From H2-BAC3 sp045863035 (GTDB taxonomy: Bacteria > Bacteroidota > Ignavibacteria > Ignavibacteriales > Ignavibacteriaceae): 64,000 nt of DNA. Of the stretch, positions 35,225 to 44,688 are shown in pieces. Both the position numbers and the translations under genes were made by a program. The DNA lies in assembly GCA_045863035.1 (NCBI GenBank), contig BTUV01000004.1:62001-126000 (forward strand), given 5' to 3'. How positions within the stretch are numbered: position 1 is the first letter of the stretch; every line of letters starts with the position of its first letter. Under the pieces are notes generated by a model that saw only the letters and a program-made list of their open reading frames with translations, had not been told where the DNA came from and made no database searches.

Positions 35225-36093
35225 ACTGGTATATTGGAACTGCCGGCTGGTCATATAAGGATTGGTGTGGATGTTTCTACCCGAAAGGATTGAAAGGCGG
35301 CGCGGATTATCTGGAGTATTATTCCCAATTTTTTAATGTAGCTGAGGTTAATGCAACATATTATGCCTACCTGAAACCGGGTTTGGCTTCAGAATGGGTG
35401 AAAAAAACCTCAGGAAATCCGGAGTTTCTCTTTACTGTTAAGCTGCATCAGGATTTCACGCATCTCCGAAAATACAATAATGAGAACATTAAAGCGGTAC
35501 GCAACATAAATGATATTTTAGCGGAAGAAGGTAAACTTGGGGGACTATTGGTTCAGTTTCCATATTCATTTGTGAAAAACGGGGAGTCAGCAAGATATGT
35601 TGATTCACTCTATGACTTATTCTCCGACTATCGGTTATTTTTTGAGTTTAGGAATAAATCCTGGATGAATGGGCCACAGATTGAGCTTAGTTCCGGCGTA
35701 AAGCCAAATGTCTGCGCAATTGATCAGCCAATCATTGGAGAAGCGCTACCATTTACTATCCAGCCCATCATGCAGGATGGCTATATCCGGCTTCATGGCA
35801 GAAATAAACTGGCTTGGGAGGATTCAATAAAGAAATTTTCGCAGTCGAAGCAGGCAAGTGACCCTAATGCAAGGTACAACTATTATTACAGCCCTTCCGA
35901 AATGCAGGAAATCCGTCTAAAAATTGAAAAAACGGCGGAATTAGCTTCGGGTGAAGTTTTTGTTATTTTTAATAATCATCCATTTGGGCACGCACCGGCA
36001 AATGCTTTGGAATTAAAACTTATGTTAGAGAATATAAAGCAGGAAATTCCAATGCACATTCTTCTTAATTTTCCCCGTCTTAATGTCTGTTGA
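35221..36093 (+). CDS. DUF72 family protein (YecE-like)
   Basis: TIM-barrel protein of unknown activity. Family marks are YIGTAGWSYKDW at the N terminus, the NATYYAYLK block, LLVQFPYSF, RLFFEFRNKSW, RLHGRN and the C-terminal FNNHPFGHAPANA. 290 aa. The ATG lies inside the end of lexA, so it must be transcribed with lexA and would be induced with the SOS response. That suggests a link to DNA damage, though no biochemical role is established for the family as far as I know. Confidence 0.85.
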   Translation: MNWYIGTAGWSYKDWCGCFYPKGLKGGADYLEYYSQFFNVAEVNATYYAYLKPGLASEWVKKTSGNPEFLFTVKLHQDFTHLRKYNNENIKAVRNINDILAEEGKLGGLLVQFPYSFVKNGESARYVDSLYDLFSDYRLFFEFRNKSWMNGPQIELSSGVKPNVCAIDQPIIGEALPFTIQPIMQDGYIRLHGRNKLAWEDSIKKFSQSKQASDPNARYNYYYSPSEMQEIRLKIEKTAELASGEVFVIFNNHPFGHAPANALELKLMLENIKQEIPMHILLNFPRLNVC

Positions 36094-36324
36094 AAATTTG
36101 AAAAATACCCAAAGCAGGAGGACACATCAGATGATAACACCATGTGCTTCGATATGCTTAGTGGTGATGGTATCAATACTGTAGAAGATAACGCAACAAT
36201 AAGCGGGTGAATACAGATTCTGAAATGAGTAGGGGAGAATATACTTTCGGGGTATTATATTTTCAGAAAAAATGGGAAAAACATGCTGAATTCAAAAAAT
36301 TTATCTTTCTGGACGTAGAAATCA
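36094..36324. other. Non-coding stretch before tRNA-Leu
   Basis: No convincing gene. An AGGAGG (about 36116) precedes only a 17-codon frame from ATG 36132. Another short frame without homology cues ends at 36210. Apart from the promoter at its 3' side, I see nothing interpretable. Confidence 0.4.
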
Positions 36325-36355
36325 TTTCAAACGAAAGAAAAAAATGGTAAATTTG
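36325..36355 (+). promoter_or_regulatory. Promoter of tRNA-Leu
   Basis: TTTC (36325-36328), 19-bp spacer, TAAATTTG (36348-36355), 19 bp before the mature tRNA 5' end. One mismatch to the Bacteroidota consensus. Confidence 0.6.
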
Positions 36356-36374
36356 GCATTCGAATTATCACCAA

Positions 36375-36460
36375 GCCGGAGTGGCGGAATTGGTAGACGC
36401 ACTGGACTCAAAATCCAGCGAGGCCTAAACCTCGTGCCGGTTCGAGTCCGGCCTTCGGTA
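36375..36460 (+). tRNA. tRNA-Leu(CAA)
   Basis: 86-nt class II tRNA. Acceptor stem GCCGGAG pairs with CTTCGGT with two G-T wobbles; discriminator A. Anticodon stem CTGGA/TCCAG with loop CTCAAAA gives anticodon CAA (codon UUG). Long variable arm CGAGG/CCTCG, T-arm GCCGG-TTCGAGT-CCGGC. CCA is not encoded (CTA follows). A terminator lies just downstream. Confidence 0.95.
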
Positions 36461-36466
36461 CTAAAA

Positions 36467-36495
36467 AAAGAAACCCCAAGCGGTTTCTTTTTTTG
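36467..36495 (+). terminator. Terminator after tRNA-Leu
   Basis: AAAGAAACC, loop CCAAGC, GGTTTCTTT with a T-run into 36494. Perfect 9-bp hairpin 6 nt after the tRNA. Confidence 0.85.
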
Positions 36496-36508
36496 TTTTA
36501 AATTATTC

Positions 36509-36608
36509 NNNNNNNNNNNNNNNNNNNNNNNNNNNNNNNNNNNNNNNNNNNNNNNNNNNNNNNNNNNNNNNNNNNNNNNNNNNNNNNNNNNNNNNNNNNN
36601 NNNNNNNN
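36509..36608. other. Assembly gap (100 N)
   Basis: A run of exactly 100 N, the usual placeholder for a scaffold gap of unknown length. Real sequence between the tRNA-Leu terminator and the xth stop codon is missing. Confidence 0.99.
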
Positions 36609-36610
36609 CG

Positions 36611-37372
36611 TTATATCTCTAAGCCCACAGGGCAATGGTCAGAGCCCATTACCTCGGGCATAATCCATGCAGATTTCACTTTCTTTTTAAAGTTTTCACT
36701 TACAAAAAAATAGTCAATGCGCCAGCCGACATTTCGTTCGCGTGATCGTGTGACCTGATCCCACCAGGTGTAGTTTTTACCTTCATTGTTAAACATTCGG
36801 AAGGTATCTGCAAAACCTGCTTCAACAAATTTATCCATCCAAGCACGTTCGATAGGGAGGAAACCTGAGGTCTTTTCATTTTCCTTCGGTCGTTCAAGGT
36901 CTATCTCTTTATGAGCAGTGTTAAAGTCACCACAGATAATCAGTTTTTTCCCATCCTTGACCAGGTTCGCGGAAAATTCAAGAAATGCTTCATAGAAATC
37001 CATTTTATACTGCAGACGTTCAGCGTTCTTTTTACCATTCGGGTAATAATTGTTTATTAACACAAAGTCCTTAAAATGCGCAATAATAATCCGCCCTTCA
37101 TCGTCGAATGCTGGAATTCCATATCCATATTCCACCTTGAGGGGCTTTTGTCTGGTATATATTGCAACTCCGCTGTACCCCTTTTTTACTTTGGAAGATG
37201 AAAAGTAAGAGCTGTAACCAGGTATATTCAGCAGTTCATCAGAAAGCTGTTCGGGTGCAGCTTTAGTTTCATTCAGGCAGAGAATATCAGGGTTTTCTTT
37301 TTTCATCCAATCAAGAAATCCCTTTTTTTGTGCAGCACGAATTCCGTTAACATTCCAGCAGAGCAGCTTCAT
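36611..37372 (-). CDS. xth: Exodeoxyribonuclease III / AP endonuclease
   Basis: Mg-dependent AP endonuclease and 3'-5' exonuclease of base excision repair. Diagnostic blocks: LLCWNVNGIRAA, CLNETKA (metal Glu), NNYYPNG, CGDFNTAHKEIDL (catalytic Asp/Asn), WRIDYFFVS and GSDHCPVGLEI (catalytic His). 253 aa, complete, although the stop codon is only 2 nt from the assembly gap. A second base-excision enzyme, endonuclease III, lies 1.3 kb away on the other strand. Confidence 0.95.
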   Translation of the reverse strand: MKLLCWNVNGIRAAQKKGFLDWMKKENPDILCLNETKAAPEQLSDELLNIPGYSSYFSSSKVKKGYSGVAIYTRQKPLKVEYGYGIPAFDDEGRIIIAHFKDFVLINNYYPNGKKNAERLQYKMDFYEAFLEFSANLVKDGKKLIICGDFNTAHKEIDLERPKENEKTSGFLPIERAWMDKFVEAGFADTFRMFNNEGKNYTWWDQVTRSRERNVGWRIDYFFVSENFKKKVKSAWIMPEVMGSDHCPVGLEI

Positions 37373-37382
37373 TTATTGCTTT

Positions 37383-38015
37383 CTATTTTACAAAATACAA
37401 AAAGTTAGGAAGTTTTATTTTTATCCCATAATTGGAAATTTCACAGTCACTAAACTGATCTCCGACACAGAGAATGAATCTGTATCCCCGGGCTGTTAAT
37501 GCAGAGCGTTTATCAGCTTTATATTCAGCGGAAGAGAGATAGTTATGCGTCATCGGTTTTGTAATAAGAGTATCAAATGTTGTGTACCCCTGGGCAAGCA
37601 GATTATTGTATGTCGGGATATATTGTGAATCGTTTCTGCCGGTTATAAAAATAATCCGGAATCCCTTTTCAACTGCAGCTTTATACAGATTATAGACAGG
37701 TTCAATTCTGGTTGCTTTTTCTTCCTTAATCCAGTCATTCCAGAGTGAGGGAATATATCCGAACCCGACTTCTTTAATATGACTGTAATTGGAAAGTGCA
37801 GTCTCGTCTATATCGAATACTACCGCATCCTTTTCCTGAACGTGGTGAGTATTCACAAAAACAAAAGCAGAGTCAATCACTTTTTTTAGTTCAGCTTCAT
37901 ACTGACCTTGTTCGTAATATACGGCAATTCTGTCCTTAACTATATCAAGGTTCTCAAGCTCCTGACCAAAGATGCCGGTCAGTGAGAACGCCCAGAGTAA
38001 CACAAATTTTTTCAT
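37383..38015 (-). CDS. Secreted HAD-family acid phosphatase
   Basis: Signal peptide (FVLLWAFSLTGIFG), then a HAD phosphatase of the class B acid phosphatase / lipoprotein e(P4) type, which removes phosphate from nucleotides or other monoesters outside the cytoplasm. Motif I is VFDIDETALSN (both catalytic Asp), motif II is IFITGR and the motif III/IV region is CVGDQFSDC. 210 aa. Located 10 nt upstream of xth on the same strand, so probably co-transcribed with it. Confidence 0.86.
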   Translation of the reverse strand: MKKFVLLWAFSLTGIFGQELENLDIVKDRIAVYYEQGQYEAELKKVIDSAFVFVNTHHVQEKDAVVFDIDETALSNYSHIKEVGFGYIPSLWNDWIKEEKATRIEPVYNLYKAAVEKGFRIIFITGRNDSQYIPTYNNLLAQGYTTFDTLITKPMTHNYLSSAEYKADKRSALTARGYRFILCVGDQFSDCEISNYGIKIKLPNFLYFVK

Positions 38016-38186
38016 TTTTTTCTTATCGTAATTAAAGGACTGCTAAATTACGAAACTTAACGGAAATGAGGTCATGATTTATACAACCTGAACGCAAGAC
38101 CGGGCGAGGTTTGTTTAGGGGCAATTTAACGCGATAAACCCAAAGCGACTGCAAACATTCAGGAAAGAGCGGGGCAGGGCTATTGA

Positions 38187-38218
38187 TTTGAAAATTACCT
38201 AAAATATTGCTTTATTTG
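38187..38218 (+). promoter_or_regulatory. Promoter of tRNA-Glu
   Basis: TTTG (38187-38190), 20-bp spacer, TTTATTTG (38211-38218), 23 bp before the tRNA. One mismatch to the Bacteroidota consensus. Confidence 0.55.
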
Positions 38219-38241
38219 TAATTGAACTTAAAAATTATACT

Positions 38242-38318
38242 GGCGCGTTCGTCTAGTGGCTTAGGACGCTGCCCTCTCAAGGCAGAGATCACGGGTTCGA
38301 ATCCCGTACGCGCTACCA
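38242..38318 (+). tRNA. tRNA-Glu(CTC)
   Basis: Acceptor GGCGCGT pairs with ACGCGCT, discriminator A, CCA encoded (38316-38318). Anticodon stem CTGCC/GGCAG with loop CTCTCAA gives anticodon CTC (codon GAG). T-loop GGTTCGAATCC is intact. Unlike the nearby tRNA-Leu, this gene encodes CCA. Confidence 0.95.
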
Positions 38319-38379
38319 GATTTTCCAGTCATCGGGTAACATTGCTTTTCACTCAATTTTCCATTAAATCAATCGTCTT

Positions 38380-38718
38380 ATGAGATATAAAAAACATATT
38401 TTTATTTGTGAAAATAGTCGTCCGGACGGGCATCCAAGGGGCTGCTGCTCTTCAAAGGGTTCTGCTGAAATAAAAGAATATCTTAAAAACCGTCTTAAAG
38501 AGGAGGGAATGCTTTCAGAATATCGCGCTAACACCGCCGGGTGTCTGGATGCCTGTGAGTTTGGTCCTTCAATGGTGGTTTATCCTGAGCAGATTTGGTA
38601 TGGCGGGGTTTCAAAATCTGACATAGATGAAATAATTGATTCGCATCTGAAGAAGGGGCAACCGGTTGAAAGACTTCTCATAAAAGACCCTCGATTTGAG
38701 CGAAATTTTGAAAAATAA
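38380..38718 (+). CDS. Thioredoxin-like [2Fe-2S] ferredoxin
   Basis: 112-aa electron carrier of the NuoE/Shethna-type thioredoxin fold. Cluster ligands appear as Cys in FICEN, Cys in RGCCS, and the pair in AGCLDACEFGP. The FGPSMVVYPEQIWYGGV stretch is the typical C-terminal strand region. It overlaps the endonuclease III frame, whose enzyme carries a [4Fe-4S] cluster, but whether they work together is not known. Confidence 0.85.
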   Translation: MRYKKHIFICENSRPDGHPRGCCSSKGSAEIKEYLKNRLKEEGMLSEYRANTAGCLDACEFGPSMVVYPEQIWYGGVSKSDIDEIIDSHLKKGQPVERLLIKDPRFERNFEK

Positions 38719-39346
38719 CGAGCACTCAATACGCCTCCAGAGGATAATCACTGCGCTAAAAAGTGAATACCCCGAAGCGAAAATTGCCTTGACTGCGAGT
38801 AATCCATTTCAACTTCTGATTGCTACAATACTTTCTGCGCAATGTACTGATGAGAGAGTAAACCAGATAACACCTTCGCTTTTTAAGAAATATCCAGCCC
38901 CCTCGAATTTTGCTTCTGCGGATCCGAAGGTGCTTGAGAATGACATTTTTTCAACCGGTTTTTACCGTCAGAAGGCAAAAAACATCATTGAATGCTGTAA
39001 GATTCTGCTCAGCAATCATAGCGGAAAGATTCCTAAGGAGATGGAAGAATTGGTGCAACTCCCGGGGGTAGGCAGAAAAACCGCATCCGTTATCCTGGGG
39101 AATGGGTATGGGATTCCTGCGATAGCAGTTGATACTCATGTGGTCAGGTTATCTAATCTACTCGGTTTTGCAGAGACAAAAGATGCGGTAAAAATAGAGA
39201 CACGATTAAAAGAGCTGGCAGATGAGACGGATTGGATTATCCTCAGCCACCTTTTTGCGCACCATGGTAGAAAAATCTGTATAGCCAGAAGACCAGTGTG
39301 CGGGGAGTGTGTGATTTCCCGGTACTGCCCCTCCGGAAAAAAATAA
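38696..39346 (+). CDS. nth: Endonuclease III
   Basis: Bifunctional DNA glycosylase/AP lyase for oxidised pyrimidines. Helix-hairpin-helix LPGVGRKTA with the catalytic Lys, catalytic Asp in AVDTHVVR, and a C-terminal [4Fe-4S] motif C-x6-C-x2-C-x5-C (CIARRPVCGECVISRYC). 216 aa from TTG 38696; a second TTG at 38708 is equally possible, and there is no ATG near the expected start. Overlaps the ferredoxin gene by 23 bp. Confidence 0.93.
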   Translation: MSEILKNNEHSIRLQRIITALKSEYPEAKIALTASNPFQLLIATILSAQCTDERVNQITPSLFKKYPAPSNFASADPKVLENDIFSTGFYRQKAKNIIECCKILLSNHSGKIPKEMEELVQLPGVGRKTASVILGNGYGIPAIAVDTHVVRLSNLLGFAETKDAVKIETRLKELADETDWIILSHLFAHHGRKICIARRPVCGECVISRYCPSGKK

Positions 39347-39367
39347 TTTCTTCCCTTTATTTTAGCC

Positions 39368-39400
39368 CTTGACTAATATCCTAAATCTTCGGTATGTTTG
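39368..39400 (+). promoter_or_regulatory. Promoter of the porU-porV unit
   Basis: CTTG (39368-39371), 21-bp spacer, TATGTTTG (39393-39400), 68 bp before the porU GTG. The -7 box is a full match to TAnnTTTG. Confidence 0.55.
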
Positions 39401-39468
39401 CCTAAAACAAGGAAAAAACTTCGAGATTTTTGATACCATTTTAATTATTTTCAGAACTGAAATCTGAC

Positions 39469-42400
39469 GTGGCACTCAAAAGTCTTTATTTCCTGATACT
39501 TATTAGCAGTTTTTCTGCATTTGCTTCTGATATTCGTATCCTTCAATCGGGCAAGGATTATCTGGTATTGGAGTACACCCCCCGTTATACCGACACTACA
39601 TTCAGTTCCCTTCATCCGGAAAAGCGTGATATTCGTTTTCAGAATATGTCCGTCCTTAACCCATTGGATTTCGGTACCATTCCTGTAAAATTCAGAAAAA
39701 TATTAGTTGGTCTTCCATCTCAGCAATCGCCGGTGATTGAAATCCTTTCTCAGGAGATAATCGAACTTCAGGGTGAAATTCTTCCAGTTCCTAAAACTGT
39801 TAAATCTGAGGGCAAACTACTTTTTGAATACATTGCCGCTGAAAGGAGCGAATTAAGCACTTCTTCCGTGGCCGGTCAAAGTGAGATTTTGGCTTTAGGA
39901 GAAACAACTATCCTGAGAGACATGAATATACAGGAGCTTTTTGTTTATCCTGTTGCTGCTGCAAATAATGGAAAAATTAGACTGCTCAAGCGTGTGGTCA
40001 TGCGTGTGAAATTCAGGGAAGTACCTTCACAAATGGCGGGGGATTTTGCTGATGACCTGCTTGACGGGGTTGTTGTAAATTATAAACAGGCCGTTACCTG
40101 GATGTCAAAACCGGTTCGTCTTAACAAAGTCCTGACGCCTTCAGTTTTAGCTTCGGGGAAATGGTATAAGTTTACCGTTCCGCAAGAGGGTATATATAAG
40201 ATCAACCGCGCCGCTTTAGCTTCTTATGGTATTGATGCTTCTACAGTTGACCCCCGTACGATAAAGATTTATAATAATGGCGGTAAAATACTGCCTGAAT
40301 CAAATGCAATCAGCAGACCAAATGACCCTTCCGAAATTGCGATACAGATTGTAGGGGAGCAGGATGGAAAATTTGACGAAGGTGATTATATACTCTTTTA
40401 TGCAAGGTCAGTTGTTTTTTGGGAATACAACAATCAACAGAAGAGATTCAGAAGAAATGTTCATCCATATACTGAGAATAATTTTTATTTTATAACTTCT
40501 GGCGGTATAGCGGGTAAGCGGATGGAAACCGTGGTGGCGGCTGATATATCCGGCAGTCAGCCGGTTACTTCGACCATGGCTTTTAAACAACTTGATGAAG
40601 ATAAGATAAATATAGGCAAAAGCGGAAGTAATTTTATGGGGGATGAGTTCAGCGAGTTTTCTAAAACAAAAACATATATGAACCGGCTGGAAGGATACGT
40701 CCCGGGTACACAAGTCAGGTATCATTACAGATTCGCGAATTCGTTTATTGGTCAGGTTGACTTTCAGATAAGCGAAAACAATTCGGTTATTCTCAATAAG
40801 AATTTGCGTGGTTTTGGCAGCGATCAATATATCTATGCTATGCCTGATTCATCAACAATAACATATTCCGGAGATTTAGCCGAAAGCAGAAGTGTACTCA
40901 GGTTTACTTATAATGCATCCGGAGCATCAGCTAAAGGGTATCTTGACTACTTTGAGATATTTTATACCCGCTCACTCAGCGCGCTTGAAACTGATGAAAT
41001 AACATTCTTTTCCCCTGCCCTTCCGGGTATATACGAGTATCAGCTTAACAATTTTTCAAATTCAGCTATTTCAGTATTCGACATTACTGATTTTTCTGAT
41101 GTTAAGATTATTACGCATCCTTCCTATCCTTCCGGGGGTGAATTCAGGTTTTCAGCATTGGCGGGTTTGAATGATGTAAAAAAATACCTTGCCGTAAACG
41201 GCTCACGTGTTTTAACACCACAGGTTGTGGGTGAGTTAAAAAATCAGGATATTAAATCATTCGCAGAGGGCGCGAAGTTAATTATTATTACTCCCGAAGA
41301 GTTCAAACAACAGGCAGACCGCCTGGCTGATTACCGCTCGAACGTGACTCGCTTTCCAATGACTGCAAAAGTTTTTTCAGTAAATGAAATTTTTAATGAG
41401 TTCGCCTGCGGCATAAGAGATTTCACCGCTATTAGAGATTTTGTGAGATATGCTGATCAGAACTGGACTGTTAGACCTGATTATATCCTGCTCTTCGGAG
41501 ATGGCGACTATGATTATAAGAATATTGAAAAAGCCGGCGTAAATTTTATTCCGCCTTATGAAACCGAACAATCTTTTTACGAAATATTATCATTTAACTC
41601 TGATGACTATTTCGGTTCAGTTTCAGCTACATCTACATATTTGCAGATTCCGATTGGCAGAATACCGGTTCAGAACATTCGTGAAGCAAAAAATGCAGTT
41701 GATAAAATTATTGCTTATGAAAACAATAAAGAGCAGACACTGTGGAGAAATCTGATTACACTTGTTGCCGATGATGGTCTAACCACAACCGGTAATGAAG
41801 GTTCTCTTCATACCGGGCAGTCTGAGTCACTCGCCGCGCTTATACCCTCGTCTTTTGATATTAAAAAGATATACCTTGCAAGTTATCCGACCGTGCTTTC
41901 AAGTTTTGGCAGAAGAAAACCCGCGGTCAATGAAGCAATCATCAATGCAGTAAATGAGGGAAGTCTTATTCTTAATTATGTTGGACACGGCGCCCCTGAA
42001 CTTTGGGCACATGAACAGGTGTTTGTGAAGGATGTGACCATTCCGCAGCTTGTTAACAAAGATTATTTTTTTCTGACAGCGGCTACTTGTGATTTTGGAT
42101 ATTTTGACAAAACAAATGCACAAAGCTCGGCAGAGTTATTGATGCATAAAGAGAACTCAGGAGCCATTGGTGTTTTCACTGCAACACGTCCGGTATATTC
42201 GTCTTTCAATGCAGCTCTTAATGAGAAATTTTACACCGGCTTATTAGACCCGGGCAGAGACAGCCAGGGTTTACCTGTAACACTTGGTAAGGCATATTTT
42301 GCATCCAAAGTCAACTCTGCAATCGATAATGACAGGAAGTTTCATCTGCTCGGTGACCCTTCACTTAGGTTACATATTCCGGTTCTGCCAGGCAGTATTG

Positions 42401-43449
42401 ATTCAATTAATTCACAATCCACAACTTCCGTAGTTCAGATTGATGCTTTGAATCATGTTACCATAAAAGGTACCATAAAAAATCTTGACGGAACTCCAAA
42501 TGCAGCATTTATCGGCGAGGGTATTTTAACAGTCTATGATTCTGACAGGTTTGCACCAATTCCTGAATTTGGAAGTAATTATACCATTCGTCAGCAGGGG
42601 GGTGTTATTTTCAAAGGAAAAGTTTCCGTAGTGAATGGTTCATTTCAGGCATCTTTCGTTGTTCCGAAGGATATTTCCTATGAAACCCGAAACGGGAAAG
42701 TTGTACTCTACTTTTACGATGATAATGAGGATGGATTATCGTTCACGAAGAATATCACAGTCGGAAGTGCAGGGAATCCGATTCCTGATGACGGAAAAGG
42801 TCCGGTCATCGAGATTTATTTTGATTCCTTTGACAACATTTCAGGCACACTTATTCGCCCAAATTCCCAGTTACTTCTCAAATTAGAAGATGAAACCGGC
42901 ATAAACACGACCGGGCTTGGTCTTGGTCATAAAATGGAAGCCAAACTGAATGATAACCAGTCTGCTACCATTGACCTCTCTGAGTATTTTACCGGAGATC
43001 TGGATTCGGGCGGGAAAACTGGAATTGTTCAGTATCCTCTGACCGGGTTGCAAAAGGGGAAGTATAAAATTGATGTTTCTGCATGGGATGTTTTTAATAA
43101 TAATTCGAGCGAAACATCATACTTTGAGGTAGGTTCAGAGGATGGATTGGATATTTCTGAGGTTTATAATTACCCGAATCCGTTCAGTTCTGGCACAACC
43201 TTCACACTGCAGCATAATTATTCTGAACCGGTCAGGGTTAAAATCCGGATATTCACTGTAGCGGGGCGGCTGGTTTACTCTGGCGAACACACAAACTTGA
43301 ATGACAGATTTGTGCGTATTCCTTGGGATGGCAGAGACAATGACGGCAGTTTGTTAGCTAACGGAACATACCTTTATAAGGTCATTATTTCTGGTATAAA
43401 CGGCGACAATAGCCGCGAGTTTTTCAGCAAATTATCAATTCTGAAATAG
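39469..43449 (+). CDS. porU: Type IX secretion system sortase PorU
   Basis: Cell-surface gingipain-type (C25) cysteine protease that removes the C-terminal signal of T9SS cargo and attaches cargo to the surface. Signal peptide (FLILISSFSAFA). The long N-terminal PorU region is followed by the C25 domain with catalytic His840 in YVGHGAPE and Cys874 in AATCDFG. The C-terminal domain starts YNYPNPFSSG and has the FlgD-like DGRDNDGSLLANGTY strand. 1326 aa, family size. GTG start without a good ribosome site. porV follows after 78 bp. Confidence 0.93.
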   Translation: MALKSLYFLILISSFSAFASDIRILQSGKDYLVLEYTPRYTDTTFSSLHPEKRDIRFQNMSVLNPLDFGTIPVKFRKILVGLPSQQSPVIEILSQEIIELQGEILPVPKTVKSEGKLLFEYIAAERSELSTSSVAGQSEILALGETTILRDMNIQELFVYPVAAANNGKIRLLKRVVMRVKFREVPSQMAGDFADDLLDGVVVNYKQAVTWMSKPVRLNKVLTPSVLASGKWYKFTVPQEGIYKINRAALASYGIDASTVDPRTIKIYNNGGKILPESNAISRPNDPSEIAIQIVGEQDGKFDEGDYILFYARSVVFWEYNNQQKRFRRNVHPYTENNFYFITSGGIAGKRMETVVAADISGSQPVTSTMAFKQLDEDKINIGKSGSNFMGDEFSEFSKTKTYMNRLEGYVPGTQVRYHYRFANSFIGQVDFQISENNSVILNKNLRGFGSDQYIYAMPDSSTITYSGDLAESRSVLRFTYNASGASAKGYLDYFEIFYTRSLSALETDEITFFSPALPGIYEYQLNNFSNSAISVFDITDFSDVKIITHPSYPSGGEFRFSALAGLNDVKKYLAVNGSRVLTPQVVGELKNQDIKSFAEGAKLIIITPEEFKQQADRLADYRSNVTRFPMTAKVFSVNEIFNEFACGIRDFTAIRDFVRYADQNWTVRPDYILLFGDGDYDYKNIEKAGVNFIPPYETEQSFYEILSFNSDDYFGSVSATSTYLQIPIGRIPVQNIREAKNAVDKIIAYENNKEQTLWRNLITLVADDGLTTTGNEGSLHTGQSESLAALIPSSFDIKKIYLASYPTVLSSFGRRKPAVNEAIINAVNEGSLILNYVGHGAPELWAHEQVFVKDVTIPQLVNKDYFFLTAATCDFGYFDKTNAQSSAELLMHKENSGAIGVFTATRPVYSSFNAALNEKFYTGLLDPGRDSQGLPVTLGKAYFASKVNSAIDNDRKFHLLGDPSLRLHIPVLPGSIDSINSQSTTSVVQIDALNHVTIKGTIKNLDGTPNAAFIGEGILTVYDSDRFAPIPEFGSNYTIRQQGGVIFKGKVSVVNGSFQASFVVPKDISYETRNGKVVLYFYDDNEDGLSFTKNITVGSAGNPIPDDGKGPVIEIYFDSFDNISGTLIRPNSQLLLKLEDETGINTTGLGLGHKMEAKLNDNQSATIDLSEYFTGDLDSGGKTGIVQYPLTGLQKGKYKIDVSAWDVFNNNSSETSYFEVGSEDGLDISEVYNYPNPFSSGTTFTLQHNYSEPVRVKIRIFTVAGRLVYSGEHTNLNDRFVRIPWDGRDNDGSLLANGTYLYKVIISGINGDNSREFFSKLSILK

Positions 43450-43527
43450 GTATATTACTAGTCTTGTTTAAAATATTAGCCGGTTTCAGGCACACAACAG
43501 GTATTTATTAAACGGAGATCTCATTAC

Positions 43528-44688
43528 ATGAAGTTCAAAAATCAATTAATCGCTGCAGCGCTACTCCTGATGCTTTTCCCGGGCAAAATGTTTGCTCAGG
43601 GTGAAGCGGCTGTACCTTTCCTTCTTCTTGCACCCGACTCTCGGTTTAGTGCATTGGGGGAATCTGGTACCGGATTGGCTGATAATGCTTCAGCAATTTT
43701 TTGGAATCCCGCTGGTATTGCTTTTTTGAGTGGACAGGAATTTACCTTCACTCATAGTAACTGGCTGCCACAGTTTAAGTTAGACTTGTTCTATGATTAC
43801 GCAACATACAGAAATTATATCCCCGAAATTGACGGAAGTGTTACTGCAAGTATTACCTATATGAACTATGGTGAATTTGTAAGGACAGGTGAAACCGGTC
43901 CGGAACCTCTCGGAACCTTCCGCTCATTTGATGCTGCAATTACATTCGGCTATGCAACTAAACTTGCTCAGGACTGGGGAGTCGGATTTAACTTCCGTCT
44001 CATACATAGTAATCTTTCTGACCAGCCGACTGCAGAAGAAAAAGGTTCGGGTGTCGCAACAACTGTATCATTTGATATTGGCGCAATGTGGCGTCCATCC
44101 TCACTGGTAATTCCATTTACGGATTATGATATGGGTAATCAGTTTAGTTTTGGTGCTAATCTGAGTAATCTCGGACCGAAGATTTTCTATATTGACAAAG
44201 CACAGGCAGACCCGATTCCGACCAATATACGTCTGGGATTTGCTCACAGAATTTTTGCAGATGAATATAATTCACTTACCTGGACTCTGGATTTTAGCAA
44301 ACTATTAGTTAAAAAGGATACTACCGGTCAGAGTGAAGAGTTTTATCAGGCCTTATTTACCTCCTGGGTTGACAAACCTTTTGAAGATGAGCTGCGCGAT
44401 ATTGTAACTTCATTTGGTCTTGAGTATTGGTACGGACAACCGGGCGACTTTCTCTTTGCTCTCAGAGGCGGATTTTTCTATGAAGATCCTGCTTATGGAA
44501 ACAGAAAATTCATGACTCTGGGTGCAGGTATCAGATATGATATATATGGATTTGATTTCAGTTATATATCAACTTCAGTATTTAAGGGGGGTGAAAACCA
44601 TCCTCTTTCAGACACACTCCGCTTTACCTTCCTGGTTGGCTGGGGCGCACTGCCTGAAAGCATTAAAGGATTACCGAGGGGTCTTTGA
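43528..44688 (+). CDS. porV: Type IX secretion outer-membrane protein PorV
   Basis: Outer-membrane FadL-like barrel that delivers secreted cargo to PorU in the attachment complex. Signal peptide (LIAAALLLMLFPGKMFAQ), then the PorV/PorQ hallmark SRFSALGESGTGLADNAS...WNPAGIAFL and YMNYGEF. 386 aa. GGAG precedes the ATG. Directly downstream of porU and overlapped by the next gene, giving a compact secretion unit. Confidence 0.9.
   Translation: MKFKNQLIAAALLLMLFPGKMFAQGEAAVPFLLLAPDSRFSALGESGTGLADNASAIFWNPAGIAFLSGQEFTFTHSNWLPQFKLDLFYDYATYRNYIPEIDGSVTASITYMNYGEFVRTGETGPEPLGTFRSFDAAITFGYATKLAQDWGVGFNFRLIHSNLSDQPTAEEKGSGVATTVSFDIGAMWRPSSLVIPFTDYDMGNQFSFGANLSNLGPKIFYIDKAQADPIPTNIRLGFAHRIFADEYNSLTWTLDFSKLLVKKDTTGQSEEFYQALFTSWVDKPFEDELRDIVTSFGLEYWYGQPGDFLFALRGGFFYEDPAYGNRKFMTLGAGIRYDIYGFDFSYISTSVFKGGENHPLSDTLRFTFLVGWGALPESIKGLPRGL

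Noticed and set aside
36132..36185. AGGAGG followed by a 17-codon frame (MITPCASICL...)
   Set aside because: Spacing and Shine-Dalgarno are good, but the peptide is tiny, has no family cues and sits in a degenerate-looking gap; no second line of evidence.
38019..38186. Possible ncRNA between the HAD phosphatase and tRNA-Glu genes
   Set aside because: Only short imperfect repeats and no terminator; the span is adequately explained by divergent promoters.
40408..40827. 139-codon minus-strand frame
   Set aside because: Antisense shadow of porU; low complexity and no recognisable domain.
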